A DNA stretch of 64,000 nt from assembly GCA_041666525.1 (NCBI GenBank), contig JBAYGT010000006.1:62001-126000 (forward strand), given 5' to 3'. This document shows, piece after piece, positions 43,458 to 51,953 of the stretch. Positions within the stretch are counted from its first letter, which is position 1, and each line of letters starts with the position of its first letter. A program made the position numbers and the translations under genes. Under the pieces are notes generated by a model. That model was not told the origin of the DNA. It did not search any database and worked only from the letters and a program-made list of their open reading frames with translations. Source of the stretch: JBAXTZ01 sp041666525. Lineage in GTDB: Bacteria; Bacillota; Negativicutes; JBAXTZ01.

Positions 43458-44681
43458 TTAACCATTTAGATAGCCCTGATTGGTTATTTTCTCTGCCTTG
43501 TTAACAAAAGGAACCAACAGCAGCGATGAAATTGCTATTGTTCCGGCAGCGAACCAGAGCGTTTCAAAAGAAAAAACGGCTGCCAGTCGGCCGCTGATCA
43601 TCGGTCCGAGCCAGAAACCGATCATACCTATTGATGTAGCGGTTGCGCTCATCCGGCTGCGGTGCGATATTGGCGAGTGGTTGGCAATATATGAGCCGAA
43701 GTTGGAAAACAGCAGAATCTCGCCGAATGACCAAAAAATTGTGGCTACGACGAGCGCGCCCATTGTCGACACCAAACCATACATTGTGAATCCGAGCGCC
43801 ATCAATATGATGGCTAAACTAATGTTTTTCAACGCGCCGAGTTTTTTGGTAGCGCCTACTACCGGGGCGGTGGCGAAAGCACACAGTATGGTATTGACGA
43901 TCATCAATGAGCTGAAACCGGTTGCGCCGTGGCCGGGAAACAACCGCTGCATCTGCAGCGGCAGTAAAAACAGGTTCTGGCTGAATGCCAGCTCCAACAC
44001 CATGAGCATTATTGAAATAATCAACAGATTTGGACGGCTTATCAATATGCGCAGCGCGCTTCCGGTTACCGCTTTTTCGGCGGCATTACCGGCGGTCGTG
44101 GCTGCGTTTTTATTATATAGTGTCTCTGATAAACCAAAATGTATTACCGCAACCATTCCCAAAATACAGACGATGTTGCATAAAAACAGCAGCGCCGGCG
44201 CGTGTTCAAATAGTAAACCGCCAAGCAGAGTACCGCAAGCCATGCCGAGGTTCGAACCCATATAAGGAAAAGAATAAGCGATTTGCCGGCTGTCGGCAGC
44301 GGCAAGATCAGCGACGATGGCATCGCAAGCCGGCTGGGTGCAGCTTTGAAATGCGCGAAACAATACCAGACACAGAGTCAGCTGAATATAACCAGAAGCA
44401 AACGCTGCTGCTGCCAGCCAAACGACGGCAATCAGGTTGCCGGTAATGAGCGTCGTTTTTCGGCCATATTTATCGGCAAATTTCCCGCCAATCAACGACC
44501 CTGGCAATATTGCGGCTTGCACCAGGCCGACACACAAACCGGTTGTTGGTAGGTCAATCTTTAATATTACGGTAAGATACAATGACAAAAATGGCACGAC
44601 AAAAAACCCGCAGGCGTTGATAAACCGCGCCAGCGTCAAATAATATATTCCTTTTGGCAATGACAAATATTGTTTAAACAT
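43458..44681 (-). CDS. MFS transporter, drug-efflux type
   Basis: Twelve-helix inner-membrane transporter of about 407 residues. Motif A is GGKFADKYGRKT between helices 2 and 3; a typical central loop occurs after helix 6. Substrate unknown; relatives include multidrug exporters. The ATG at 44681 follows AGGTG; fourteen in-frame codons upstream lie between the promoter and this site and are probably untranslated. A good promoter is at 44706-44734. The gene converges with the short mscS gene, with 15 bases between stops and no clear terminator. Confidence 0.88.
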   Translation of the reverse strand: MFKQYLSLPKGIYYLTLARFINACGFFVVPFLSLYLTVILKIDLPTTGLCVGLVQAAILPGSLIGGKFADKYGRKTTLITGNLIAVVWLAAAAFASGYIQLTLCLVLFRAFQSCTQPACDAIVADLAAADSRQIAYSFPYMGSNLGMACGTLLGGLLFEHAPALLFLCNIVCILGMVAVIHFGLSETLYNKNAATTAGNAAEKAVTGSALRILISRPNLLIISIMLMVLELAFSQNLFLLPLQMQRLFPGHGATGFSSLMIVNTILCAFATAPVVGATKKLGALKNISLAIILMALGFTMYGLVSTMGALVVATIFWSFGEILLFSNFGSYIANHSPISHRSRMSATATSIGMIGFWLGPMISGRLAAVFSFETLWFAAGTIAISSLLLVPFVNKAEKITNQGYLNG

Positions 44682-44705
44682 ACAGACACCTACAATATAA
44701 GAACA

Positions 44706-44734
44706 AATATATAGCTGTGGCAAGGGTTAGTCAA
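44706..44734 (-). promoter_or_regulatory. Promoter of the MFS transporter gene
   Basis: On the minus strand TTGACT (44734-44729) and TATATT (44711-44706) are 17 bases apart. Confidence 0.75.
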
Positions 44735-44774
44735 GAATTTTTAAAAGTTTTTTGAATTATTTTTTTAAAAACTG

Positions 44775-44803
44775 TTGACAAGAAAAAAAGGGCATGATAC
44801 AAT
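44775..44803 (+). promoter_or_regulatory. Consensus promoter of the large non-coding RNA
   Basis: TTGACA (44775-44780), 17-base spacer, TACAAT (44798-44803). This is the best sigma-70-type promoter seen in the window and no credible coding region follows it. Confidence 0.85.
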
Positions 44804-44809
44804 ACGTCT

Positions 44810-45868
44810 CACCTCAGCAAACGAGCGATGAAAATTGCCGCTTGAACTTGAGGGCAAGCCGAGTAGGCAAGAGCAATCTTGCAGACGGACAGGCGGCAAT
44901 CGTCGGCAAAAATTCGGAAACGAGTTCTAGTCGAAAGCGCTAAGCGAGACCCGTAAGCGTTAAAGCGGATTTTGGGAAAAAGTTGGGCGACAGTCCGATT
45001 GCCAAGGTCAGACGATTGCGACAACCGTAAAGGTTAACGCCCCGCAACGACAGATGCGCAGCAAACGTAGACACCTGTCGAAGGAGCGCCGTGAAGTAAG
45101 CAATCACGGAAGGGCCACGGGGGACTGAGTCCGAAACCAGTTTGTGGTGAAAAGCGAAGCCACAAGGAAGAGTAGCGCCGAATTGAGAGCAGGAAACTCA
45201 ACGGTAGCAACGGACGAGCGCGTTGAAGGCGCTCGGCGCAAGCCGGGACACGCCGAATGCGAGACACGAGCGTAATCATCGAGTAACTGAGCGTTAAAAT
45301 TTCTGAAACTTCAATTGGAAATCGAAAGCGGATCAGCTGCGTAGTTTGAAATTCGAACCGAAAACAAATGCGCGACCTAAGCCGGAAAGTTGGCGTTTAC
45401 GTCAGTCGGAAAGCCGAAGTCAAACAAGCGTTAGTAAGTGAAAGTTTTGAGTGAAACAAAAGATTGGCTAGAGATAGAAAATTGTCGGTGTAAGAAATTC
45501 AGATGAAGCAAGAAAGACAGTTGCTCGGCCGAAAGCAAAATCGGCTCAGCTTTCGCAACAGACAACGACGGCAGGAAAAGTCATTGTTGGTAGAATAGAC
45601 CGTCCAAAGCAACGGCTATGGCAACGAAAGTTACGCAACCACTGTAAACGCGAGCTAATGAAGCGAACAGTGAGTAGTTTTGGTCGGGAGATGCGCCCGA
45701 TTGAATGCGACGGAAGTCAGGGTGAACAACCATCCTACTGATGAACGAGATGTGTCAAGAACCTCAGCGTATATCTTGACCGGAGCTTTGGCTCTGGCCA
45801 AGATAACACTAGGGGGCAGCGAAAAACCCGCACAGCGCGATGAGCGTTGGGGCGGTTTTTTGTTTTTT
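44810..45868 (+). ncRNA. Large structured non-coding RNA (about 1.06 kb), class not recognised
   Basis: Between a consensus promoter and an intrinsic terminator lies about 1.06 kb with no credible coding frame on either strand. It is dense in perfect hairpins: 44867-44882 (GCAAGA-GCAA-TCTTGC, a GNRA loop), 45089-45109, 45122-45132, 45142-45165, 45183-45201, 45215-45235, 45530-45555 and 45772-45805 (7 + 7 bp with a small internal loop). A longer-range stem joins 44834-44841 to 44893-44900. ACCTCAGC occurs near both ends (44811 and 45761). Purine-rich single strands with GAAA runs separate the helices, as in large bacterial RNAs such as OLE, GOLLD or ROOL. Hallmarks of RNase P RNA, tmRNA, SRP RNA, rRNA and group II introns were not found. 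Stand-alone between the MFS and phytase genes; function unknown. Confidence 0.82.
45822..45868 (+). terminator. Intrinsic terminator of the large RNA
   Basis: AAAAACC (45822-45828) pairs with GGTTTTT (45854-45860), and CAGCGC (45833-45838) with GCGTTG (45844-45849), followed by TTTTTTGTTTTTT. Confidence 0.88.
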
Positions 45869-45877
45869 AAATACATA

Positions 45878-45918
45878 AAGATGCCATACTGAAACAGTTA
45901 GTTTCAGTATGGCATCTT
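45878..45918. terminator. Perfect 18-bp hairpin after the phytase-like gene
   Basis: 45878-45895 pairs perfectly with 45901-45918 around an AGTTA loop, ten bases past the phosphatase stop codon. Neither strand has a clean T-run after the stem, so it may protect the mRNA end or terminate with help from the neighbouring terminator. Confidence 0.65.
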
Positions 45919-45927
45919 GTTTGGTGG

Positions 45928-46998
45928 TTATTGTGCTGTGACCGGTTGAATAAGTGCGGTGAACTGGTCGAGCGTGCAATAAGCTTTGCCGGTATTGGCA
46001 AACTTAACCGGTGCGTTATTGTAAGTTGCTTTGACAACGTAACTACCATCATCTTCATGGAATAAATCAAATTCTACATGGGACGCATAGTCCGGATTGG
46101 TGGGCAGTGGCGCTTTGATTGCTGACATTATTCCGAGCAACGAGATGTCGTGTCCGATATATAGTGTCAGTTTATATTTCTGGTTGCCGCTAGCGGCAGC
46201 GCGTAGATCGAGATCCAGTTTGCGCATAAAAGCGCTGGCCATGTAACGGGTTATTTCATCAACAGCAAACATTTCAGCTTGAATTTTAAAGCCGCTGTTG
46301 ATAATTCGCTCAGCTTCCGCTTTCGTCAGTCCGACTGGCAGTGGTGCGTTATATTGTAACATGCAATTTAAGTAATCCGACGAACCGATGAGATCACGAA
46401 TGTTGGGGATGGTTGTGCCAAGCAGATTGCCCCAGCGTTTGAGATCGGGCTGATAGTTTTGGTTTAGCGCCGCAAACTTCGGCGTTGCCAAAACCTGTAG
46501 CATCATTGATTTTAAGATTGACGGGTCTTCTTGCTCCCGGCTGATGATGTTTTTGGCGCCGGCCGGGATGGTAAAGATGGGAATGGGTTGCAGTGCGTCC
46601 GGCAGCGCCGGTTGGCCGTTAGCCAGTTTCGGACCGGTGCCGGGCGGATATAATCCGGTAAGCAGACTTTGGCCGCTCATAACAGTGCGGTTCATTTCCG
46701 TGGATAACACAAACACCGAACCGTTCTGATATTGAGGGTTGAGTAAATGCCAGCGGTCGACATATTTTTCGCGATACAGTTTGCCAACCTGATACTCCTG
46801 GTTAATTCCGAGTGGCGTAAGTTCGCCGAGGCTATACGGCCACTTGTAATGAATATTAGTAAAACCGGCATCACTCCAAGGCGTGCGGTCGCCGTGACGA
46901 ACCATACAGACCGAATAAACCAGTGTTTCTTGCGCGTAAACGTTTAGCGTAAACAATAACAGGAAGATAAACGACAAGGCTTTGATTCTGATTTTCAT
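45928..46998 (-). CDS. Secreted histidine acid phosphatase, phytase-like
   Basis: Exported phosphomonoesterase of 356 residues from histidine phosphatase clade 2 (phytase, glucose-1-phosphatase). A signal peptide spans about residues 1-22 (…NVYAQ). The active-site motif RHGDRTP is at 34-40 with nucleophile H35; the proton-donor pair HD is in YIGHDISLLG near 283. AGGAGTG precedes the ATG. It is divergent from pstS, consistent with releasing phosphate from organic esters for uptake by the Pst transporter. The substrate, phytate or sugar phosphates, cannot be told. Confidence 0.9.
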   Translation of the reverse strand: MKIRIKALSFIFLLLFTLNVYAQETLVYSVCMVRHGDRTPWSDAGFTNIHYKWPYSLGELTPLGINQEYQVGKLYREKYVDRWHLLNPQYQNGSVFVLSTEMNRTVMSGQSLLTGLYPPGTGPKLANGQPALPDALQPIPIFTIPAGAKNIISREQEDPSILKSMMLQVLATPKFAALNQNYQPDLKRWGNLLGTTIPNIRDLIGSSDYLNCMLQYNAPLPVGLTKAEAERIINSGFKIQAEMFAVDEITRYMASAFMRKLDLDLRAAASGNQKYKLTLYIGHDISLLGIMSAIKAPLPTNPDYASHVEFDLFHEDDGSYVVKATYNNAPVKFANTGKAYCTLDQFTALIQPVTAQ

Positions 46999-47007
46999 GA
47001 GCCACTC

Positions 47008-47038
47008 CTACAATTTATTTTGCATGAAACAATTGTAG
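47008..47038. promoter_or_regulatory. Inverted repeat in the phytase leader region
   Basis: CTACAATT (47008-47015) and AATTGTAG (47031-47038) form a perfect inverted repeat with a 15-base spacer, between the phosphatase start and the Pho box. It could be an operator or a leader hairpin. Confidence 0.4.
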
Positions 47039-47087
47039 CTGTCTTTGATGAAACGGGCAAGTGTCGGAACTATATAAAAAAATTTAA

Positions 47088-47142
47088 TTTAACACAAATT
47101 TAACATAGACCGTAATTAGTTTTAACATTCAGCTGCTATAAT
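47088..47142 (+). promoter_or_regulatory. Pho box and -10 of the pst operon
   Basis: TTTAACA occurs at 47088, 47099 and 47121, with a degenerate unit CCGTAAT at 47110; all are 11 bp apart, the classical arrangement bound by PhoB/PhoP. TATAAT follows at 47137-47142, 16 bases from the start of the last repeat, and there is no -35 box, as expected for an activated promoter. Confidence 0.85.
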
Positions 47143-47173
47143 GGCGGCGTAATCTAAAATTAACGAGGTGAAG

Positions 47174-48004
47174 ATGAATAAAACGATTTATTTTATAGTA
47201 GCAGTGGCGCTTGTCATTACAGGCAGCTTTGTAGTTGCCGGTTGCGGCAGCAGTACAAAAAATATGGCAATGGTAGGCTCGACTTCGGTTCAGCCGCTGG
47301 CGCAGGAGCTCGCAGATGCTTACGAAAAAGCTAATCCGGGAGTGAAAATTGATGTGCAGGGAGTGGGTTCAACTGCCGGAGTGAATGCCGCCCATGACAA
47401 AACTGCCGATATCGGTATGTCATCACGGGAGTTGACTGCTGCAGAAAAGCAATGGAAAATGCAGGAAGTCGTGCTGGCGCTGGACGGAATATCAGTGGTT
47501 GTTAATCCGGCAAATCAGACCGTCGATCTTTCAGTAGAGCAGATTCGAAAAATATTCAAAGGTGAAATAACAAATTGGAAGCAAGTCGGCGGCAAAGATG
47601 CCCCGATATTAGTTGTCAGCCGTGAAGCGGGTTCAGGGACACGCACTGCGTTTGAAGAGCTGACTAAAGTAGCCGTGAAAAAAGATGGTAAAGAGATATC
47701 GTTGTTAAAGGCCGATGCTCTGATTGCAGACGGTAATGGTTCGGTTCAGGCCAATGTTGCGGCAAAAGACAATGCCATCGGCTATATGTCAATGGGAATG
47801 GTCGATAAAGCTGTAAAAGCGCTAAAAGTCGAAGGTGTCCAGGCAACGGATGCGAACGTTGTTGCCAAAAAATACTCATTGTCACGGCCATTTATCTTGC
47901 TGGTAAATGGCGAAGCAAGTGAAGCTGTAAAAGCGTTTCTGAAGTTTTCCACCAGCCCGGAGGCGAAAAAAATCATCGGCAAACACTACATACCTGTTGA
48001 ATAG
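47174..48004 (+). CDS. pstS: Phosphate-binding lipoprotein PstS
   Basis: High-affinity phosphate-binding protein of 276 residues for the Pst ABC importer. A lipoprotein signal ends at the lipobox VAGC (Cys near 24). The phosphate-contact motifs are visible: GSTSVQPLAQELADAY, SSRELTAAE and SREAGSGTRTAFEEL. The ATG at 47174 is preferred, with GAGGTGA as ribosome site; a GTG two codons earlier overlaps that site. First gene of pstSCAB-phoU-phoB-phoR, behind a Pho box. Confidence 0.95.
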   Translation: MNKTIYFIVAVALVITGSFVVAGCGSSTKNMAMVGSTSVQPLAQELADAYEKANPGVKIDVQGVGSTAGVNAAHDKTADIGMSSRELTAAEKQWKMQEVVLALDGISVVVNPANQTVDLSVEQIRKIFKGEITNWKQVGGKDAPILVVSREAGSGTRTAFEELTKVAVKKDGKEISLLKADALIADGNGSVQANVAAKDNAIGYMSMGMVDKAVKALKVEGVQATDANVVAKKYSLSRPFILLVNGEASEAVKAFLKFSTSPEAKKIIGKHYIPVE

Positions 48005-48012
48005 GAATAGTT

Positions 48013-48909
48013 ATGCTCATCAAAACTGATCTGGTCACTCCCGCAACAAAGCGGCGCAATTTCGCGGAACAATCCGCGAAGGTTTGCTTTTTGGCGTGTG
48101 CGCTGACAGCGTTTGCATCATTGCTCGTAATAATTGCATTCTTGCTGATAAAAGGGTTGCCGGCAATAGGCAAAATCGGCTTGTGGGATTTTTTGACCGG
48201 CAGCGACTGGAATCCGTCGAATAATTTGTTTGGAATATTGCCGATGATTGCCGCAACTTTGCTCAGCTCGGCCGGTGCGCTGATAATCAGCGTTGTTATC
48301 GGGGTGCTGACGGCGGTATATCTTGCCGAACTGGCTAATGCGGCCGTTGCCCGTTGGCTGCGGTTTGCTATCGAGCTGCTGGCGGGAATTCCGTCGGTAG
48401 TGTTCGGGTTTTTTGGCTTGATTATTATTGTACCATTTATTGACCGGATAGCCGGTGGCGGCGGTAATAGTTTGCTGGCAGCAATCATTATTTTATCAAT
48501 GATGATTTTACCGACAATTGTAAGTATTTCCGAGGTGTCGCTGCGGGCGGTGCCGCGGGAATACAAGGAAGGTTCACTGGCGTTGGGTGCAACCCGGATT
48601 CAGACAATTTTCCGGGTGTTGCTTCCGGCCGCCGGTTCAGGGGTCGCGGCAGCGGTAATGTTGGGGCTGGGGCGGGCAATTGGCGAAACAATGGCGGTCA
48701 TTCTGGTGTCCGGAAATTCGCCGATAATGCCCGGCTCAATTTTTGACCGGGTGCGGACAATGACCGCAAATATTGCCTTAGAGATGGGGTATGCGTCCGG
48801 TTTGCAGCAGGAAGCACTGTTTGCAACCGGTGTGGTACTGTTCGTTTTTATCATGATTATTAATGGAGCAGTGACGGCTCTTGCGGCGCGTTCCGGGGTG
48901 AAACAATGA
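48013..48909 (+). CDS. pstC: Phosphate ABC transporter permease PstC
   Basis: Membrane subunit of 298 residues with six helices. The ATPase-contact loop is EYKEGSLALGATRIQTIFRVLLPAA near residue 180; LLAGIPSVVFGFFG near 118 is typical of Pst permeases. It lies 8 bases after pstS and overlaps pstA by four bases (ATGA). Confidence 0.95.
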   Translation: MLIKTDLVTPATKRRNFAEQSAKVCFLACALTAFASLLVIIAFLLIKGLPAIGKIGLWDFLTGSDWNPSNNLFGILPMIAATLLSSAGALIISVVIGVLTAVYLAELANAAVARWLRFAIELLAGIPSVVFGFFGLIIIVPFIDRIAGGGGNSLLAAIIILSMMILPTIVSISEVSLRAVPREYKEGSLALGATRIQTIFRVLLPAAGSGVAAAVMLGLGRAIGETMAVILVSGNSPIMPGSIFDRVRTMTANIALEMGYASGLQQEALFATGVVLFVFIMIINGAVTALAARSGVKQ

Positions 48910-49739
48910 AAAAAACAAAGCTGTCTGAAAAACTGATTTATCTGGCGATATATCTATCCGCCGCATTGTCGTTGACAGCAATGCTTGCGATCATTGGCTA
49001 CATTGTATTCAAAGGCGCACCAATTGTTGATTGGACGTTTTTGACCAGTCCATATAAAGGCGCGGAGCATGGCATCTATCCGATGATTGTCACAACATTG
49101 TATATGATTGTTGTATCGTTGGCGGTATCGGCGCCAATCGGAATTTGCTCGGCAATCTATCTTAATGAATATGCCAAAGCTGGCAAACTGGTACGCATTA
49201 TTCGTTTTGCCACCGATTCATTGTCGGGAATACCGTCAATAATCTACGGTCTGTTCGGTTACATGTTCTTTGTTACCGCGTTGCAGTTGAAAATGTCAAT
49301 TTTGTCTGGTTCGTTGACGCTGGCAATAATGGTGTTACCGTTAGTCATCCGGACGACTGAAGAAGCGTTGAAAACTGTCCCGATGGCTTATCGTGAAGGC
49401 AGCCTGGCACTTGGTGCCAGCAAAATCTCAACGATTTTCCGGATTGTATTACCGAGTGCTGCGCAGGGAATAATTACTGCGATTATTCTCAGTACCGGCC
49501 GGATCGTCGGTGAGACCGCAGCGGTATATCTGACCGCTGGAATGGTTACCAGAGTGCCGGGCGGAATAATGGAATCCGGACGGACGCTGGCGGTACACTT
49601 GTATGTGCTGGCCAAAGAAGGAATTTCGTTTGAGCAGGCCTACGCGTCAGCGACTGTGTTGCTGGTAATAATTGCGGTGTTAAATATTTTGGCGGTCCGG
49701 TTGGCATCCGGTATCCGAAAACGTATGCTTGGTAACTAA
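48906..49739 (+). CDS. pstA: Phosphate ABC transporter permease PstA
   Basis: Membrane subunit of 277 residues that pairs with PstC to form the phosphate channel. Visible: SLSGIPSIIYGLFGYMFF near 97 and the ATPase-contact loop YREGSLALGASKISTIFRIVLPSA near 160. The start overlaps the pstC stop, indicating coupled translation. Confidence 0.95.
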   Translation: MKKTKLSEKLIYLAIYLSAALSLTAMLAIIGYIVFKGAPIVDWTFLTSPYKGAEHGIYPMIVTTLYMIVVSLAVSAPIGICSAIYLNEYAKAGKLVRIIRFATDSLSGIPSIIYGLFGYMFFVTALQLKMSILSGSLTLAIMVLPLVIRTTEEALKTVPMAYREGSLALGASKISTIFRIVLPSAAQGIITAIILSTGRIVGETAAVYLTAGMVTRVPGGIMESGRTLAVHLYVLAKEGISFEQAYASATVLLVIIAVLNILAVRLASGIRKRMLGN

Positions 49740-49759
49740 TTCGCAAGAATGAGGATGAA

Positions 49760-50530
49760 ATGCAAACATGTTTTGTAAAACCAATAATAACTGTTAATAA
49801 TCTTGATTTGTTCTACGGTACGCATCAGGCGCTCAAGAATGTCAGTTTACCGGTGACAGTCAATGAGGTTGCGGCGTTGATTGGGCCGTCCGGTTGCGGC
49901 AAGTCGACTTTTTTAAAGACAATTAACCGTATGAATGATCTTGTAGCAGGTGTTACAATAAGAGGGCAAGTGTTATTTCATGAGCAGGATATTTATTGCA
50001 GCAGTTGTGATGTTGTGGAATTACGCAAGCGTGTCGGGATGGTGTTCCAAAAACCGAATCCGTTTCCAATGTCGATATTTGACAACGTGGCCTACGGTCC
50101 AAGAGTGCATGGTACGAAGAAAAAGGCTGAATTGGAACGGATAGTTGAATCCAGCTTGCGCAAGGCGGCGCTATGGGACGAAGTCAAAGACCGGTTGAAG
50201 AATAATGCGTTAGGTTTATCCGGTGGCCAGCAGCAACGGTTGTGCATCGCGCGGGTGCTTGCCGTCGAACCAGAAGTGATTTTGATGGATGAACCGACAT
50301 CGGCGCTTGATCCATTATCGACGCTGAAAATTGAGGATTTGACACAAGAGCTGAAAGAACAGTATACAATCGTGATTGTTACTCATAACATGCAACAGGC
50401 CGGGCGGATTTCCGATAAAACAGTATTTTTTCTGAACGGCGAAATCGTTGAAGCCGGTGACACAGAGAGCATTTTTAACAAGCCTGCAGACAAGCGTACC
50501 GAAGATTATATTACCGGACGGTTTGGTTGA
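49760..50530 (+). CDS. pstB: Phosphate ABC transporter ATPase PstB
   Basis: ATPase of 256 residues powering phosphate import. Walker A GPSGCGKST, the Q-loop in VFQKPNPFPMSIFDN typical of PstB, signature LSGGQQQR, Walker B VILMDEPTSALDP and the switch histidine in VTHNMQQA are all intact. It follows pstA by 20 bases. Confidence 0.96.
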   Translation: MQTCFVKPIITVNNLDLFYGTHQALKNVSLPVTVNEVAALIGPSGCGKSTFLKTINRMNDLVAGVTIRGQVLFHEQDIYCSSCDVVELRKRVGMVFQKPNPFPMSIFDNVAYGPRVHGTKKKAELERIVESSLRKAALWDEVKDRLKNNALGLSGGQQQRLCIARVLAVEPEVILMDEPTSALDPLSTLKIEDLTQELKEQYTIVIVTHNMQQAGRISDKTVFFLNGEIVEAGDTESIFNKPADKRTEDYITGRFG

Positions 50531-50558
50531 TGAATCACCGGTTGAACAGGAGCAGTTT

Positions 50559-51227
50559 ATGCTGAGAACATATTTTGAGAAGGAGCTAGAAAAGCTGAAA
50601 ATCGATATGACAAGAATGGGTGCGTTGGTTGAAGAGGCAATGGGGCAGATGTTGATTGCCCTGAAAAACCAGGACATACAGATTGCCGAGCGAATTATTA
50701 GCGGCGATGATGAAGTCGATTTCATGGAAAAGAAGATTGAAAAGCAGTGTTTGGTGTTGCTGGCGCGTCAGCAACCACTGGCCGTCGATTTACGGGCGAT
50801 CAGTGCGGCGCTGAAAATCATTACCGAGCTTGAGCGGATCGGCGATCACGCCGCCGATATTGCCGAAATCACCATGAAAATGGCTGGTGTTAAATATATG
50901 AAACCGCTCGTCGATATTCCGATCATGATCGGGCTGACGGTGGTTATGGTAAACCGGGCGATTGATGCCTACGTCCGGCAGGATGTTGAGCTGGCGCTGA
51001 ATGTTTGCGCAAGTGACCGGGAAGTCAACGAGCTATATTTGAAAGTTTTGCTGGAATTGATAAATACTATGAAACGTGATTCGCAAACTATCGATCAGGC
51101 GATGAATTTGGTATTTATCGCCAAATATCTGGAGAAAATGGGTGATCATGCTACCAATATTGCCGAGTGGGTAATCTATAATGTGACTGGGGTTCACAAC
51201 AGCGGCAAGAAAGTATTTGCGCAGTGA
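50559..51227 (+). CDS. phoU: Phosphate transport regulator PhoU
   Basis: Helical-bundle protein of 222 residues that signals Pst transporter state to the PhoR kinase. Two PhoU repeats are visible, each with the metal-site motif: ERIGDHAADIAE near 88 and EKMGDHATNIAEWV near 191. The ATG at 50559 is preceded by AGGAG; in-frame starts upstream lie inside pstB and lack a ribosome site. Confidence 0.95.
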   Translation: MLRTYFEKELEKLKIDMTRMGALVEEAMGQMLIALKNQDIQIAERIISGDDEVDFMEKKIEKQCLVLLARQQPLAVDLRAISAALKIITELERIGDHAADIAEITMKMAGVKYMKPLVDIPIMIGLTVVMVNRAIDAYVRQDVELALNVCASDREVNELYLKVLLELINTMKRDSQTIDQAMNLVFIAKYLEKMGDHATNIAEWVIYNVTGVHNSGKKVFAQ

Positions 51228-51239
51228 GTTGGAGGAATG

Positions 51240-51953
51240 ATGAGTAAGCCGGCAATTTTCATTGTTGATGACGAACCGAATATTTTGGAGTTGCTGAGAT
51301 TCAATCTTGGCAGAAACGGTTATGAAGTTCGTACTTTCGAAGCTGCTGCGCCGCTGCTTGCAGTAGTTGAAACAACTGTTCCGGATTTATTTATCTTGGA
51401 TTTAATGCTGCCGAAAATCGATGGCTTGGAGCTGTGCCGGCGGTTACGTAATAATGCCGTGACTAAAGATGTGCCAATCATCATGTTGACTGCCAAAACT
51501 ACTGAGCTTGACAAGATTGTCGGGCTGGAACTCGGTGCGGATGACTATATCACTAAACCTTTTAGTGTATTAGAGTTAGTTGCACGGGTCAAAGCATTGT
51601 TGCGGCGTCAGCAGCGAAATGTTTTGTCCGTTGACAAAATTTTGTCCTCAGGCGATTTATCGCTGGATGTGCCGCGTCGGGAAGTTTGGCGCGCCGGTCA
51701 GCTGATTGAGTTATCTTATAAAGAGTTTGAATTGCTGTTTATATTGATGAGCAATGACCGGCGGGTATTGACTCGGGATTTTTTGCTGGAGAAAATTTGG
51801 GGAATTGATTTTGACGGAGAAACGCGTACCGTAGATGTTCATATCCGTTTCTTACGGCAAAAACTGGAGAACTACAGTTCCAATCGTTATATTGAAACAG
51901 TGCGCGGAGTTGGTTACCGGTTTTCTTTCAGCCAGGGTGAAAACAATGAATAA
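51240..51953 (+). CDS. phoB: Phosphate regulon response regulator PhoB/PhoP
   Basis: OmpR-family regulator of 237 residues. The receiver has D10/D11 and phospho-acceptor D54 in FILDLMLP; the winged helix near 135-235 has the usual LSYKEFELL and VRGVGYRF motifs. The ATG at 51240 gives better spacing from GGAGG than the ATG three bases earlier. It is the obvious candidate to bind the TTTAACA repeats before pstS. Its stop overlaps the phoR start. Confidence 0.93.
   Translation: MSKPAIFIVDDEPNILELLRFNLGRNGYEVRTFEAAAPLLAVVETTVPDLFILDLMLPKIDGLELCRRLRNNAVTKDVPIIMLTAKTTELDKIVGLELGADDYITKPFSVLELVARVKALLRRQQRNVLSVDKILSSGDLSLDVPRREVWRAGQLIELSYKEFELLFILMSNDRRVLTRDFLLEKIWGIDFDGETRTVDVHIRFLRQKLENYSSNRYIETVRGVGYRFSFSQGENNE

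Noticed and set aside
43480..44265. Plus-strand open frame of 261 codons
   Set aside because: It is antisense to the MFS transporter, whose membrane helices and motif A are clear; composition is that of a complementary strand.
44809..45279. Short minus-strand open frames (about 70-80 codons) in the large RNA region
   Set aside because: No ribosome sites, no recognisable protein, and the DNA is dominated by paired helices.
44810..45868. Group II intron, RNase P RNA or tmRNA
   Set aside because: No GTGCG start with domain V hairpin and no reverse transcriptase; no GAGGAAAGTCC core of RNase P; no tRNA-like ends of tmRNA.
45680..45892. Plus-strand open frame of 70 codons crossing the RNA terminator
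   Set aside because: It runs through the terminator stem and T-run, so it cannot be a normal gene.
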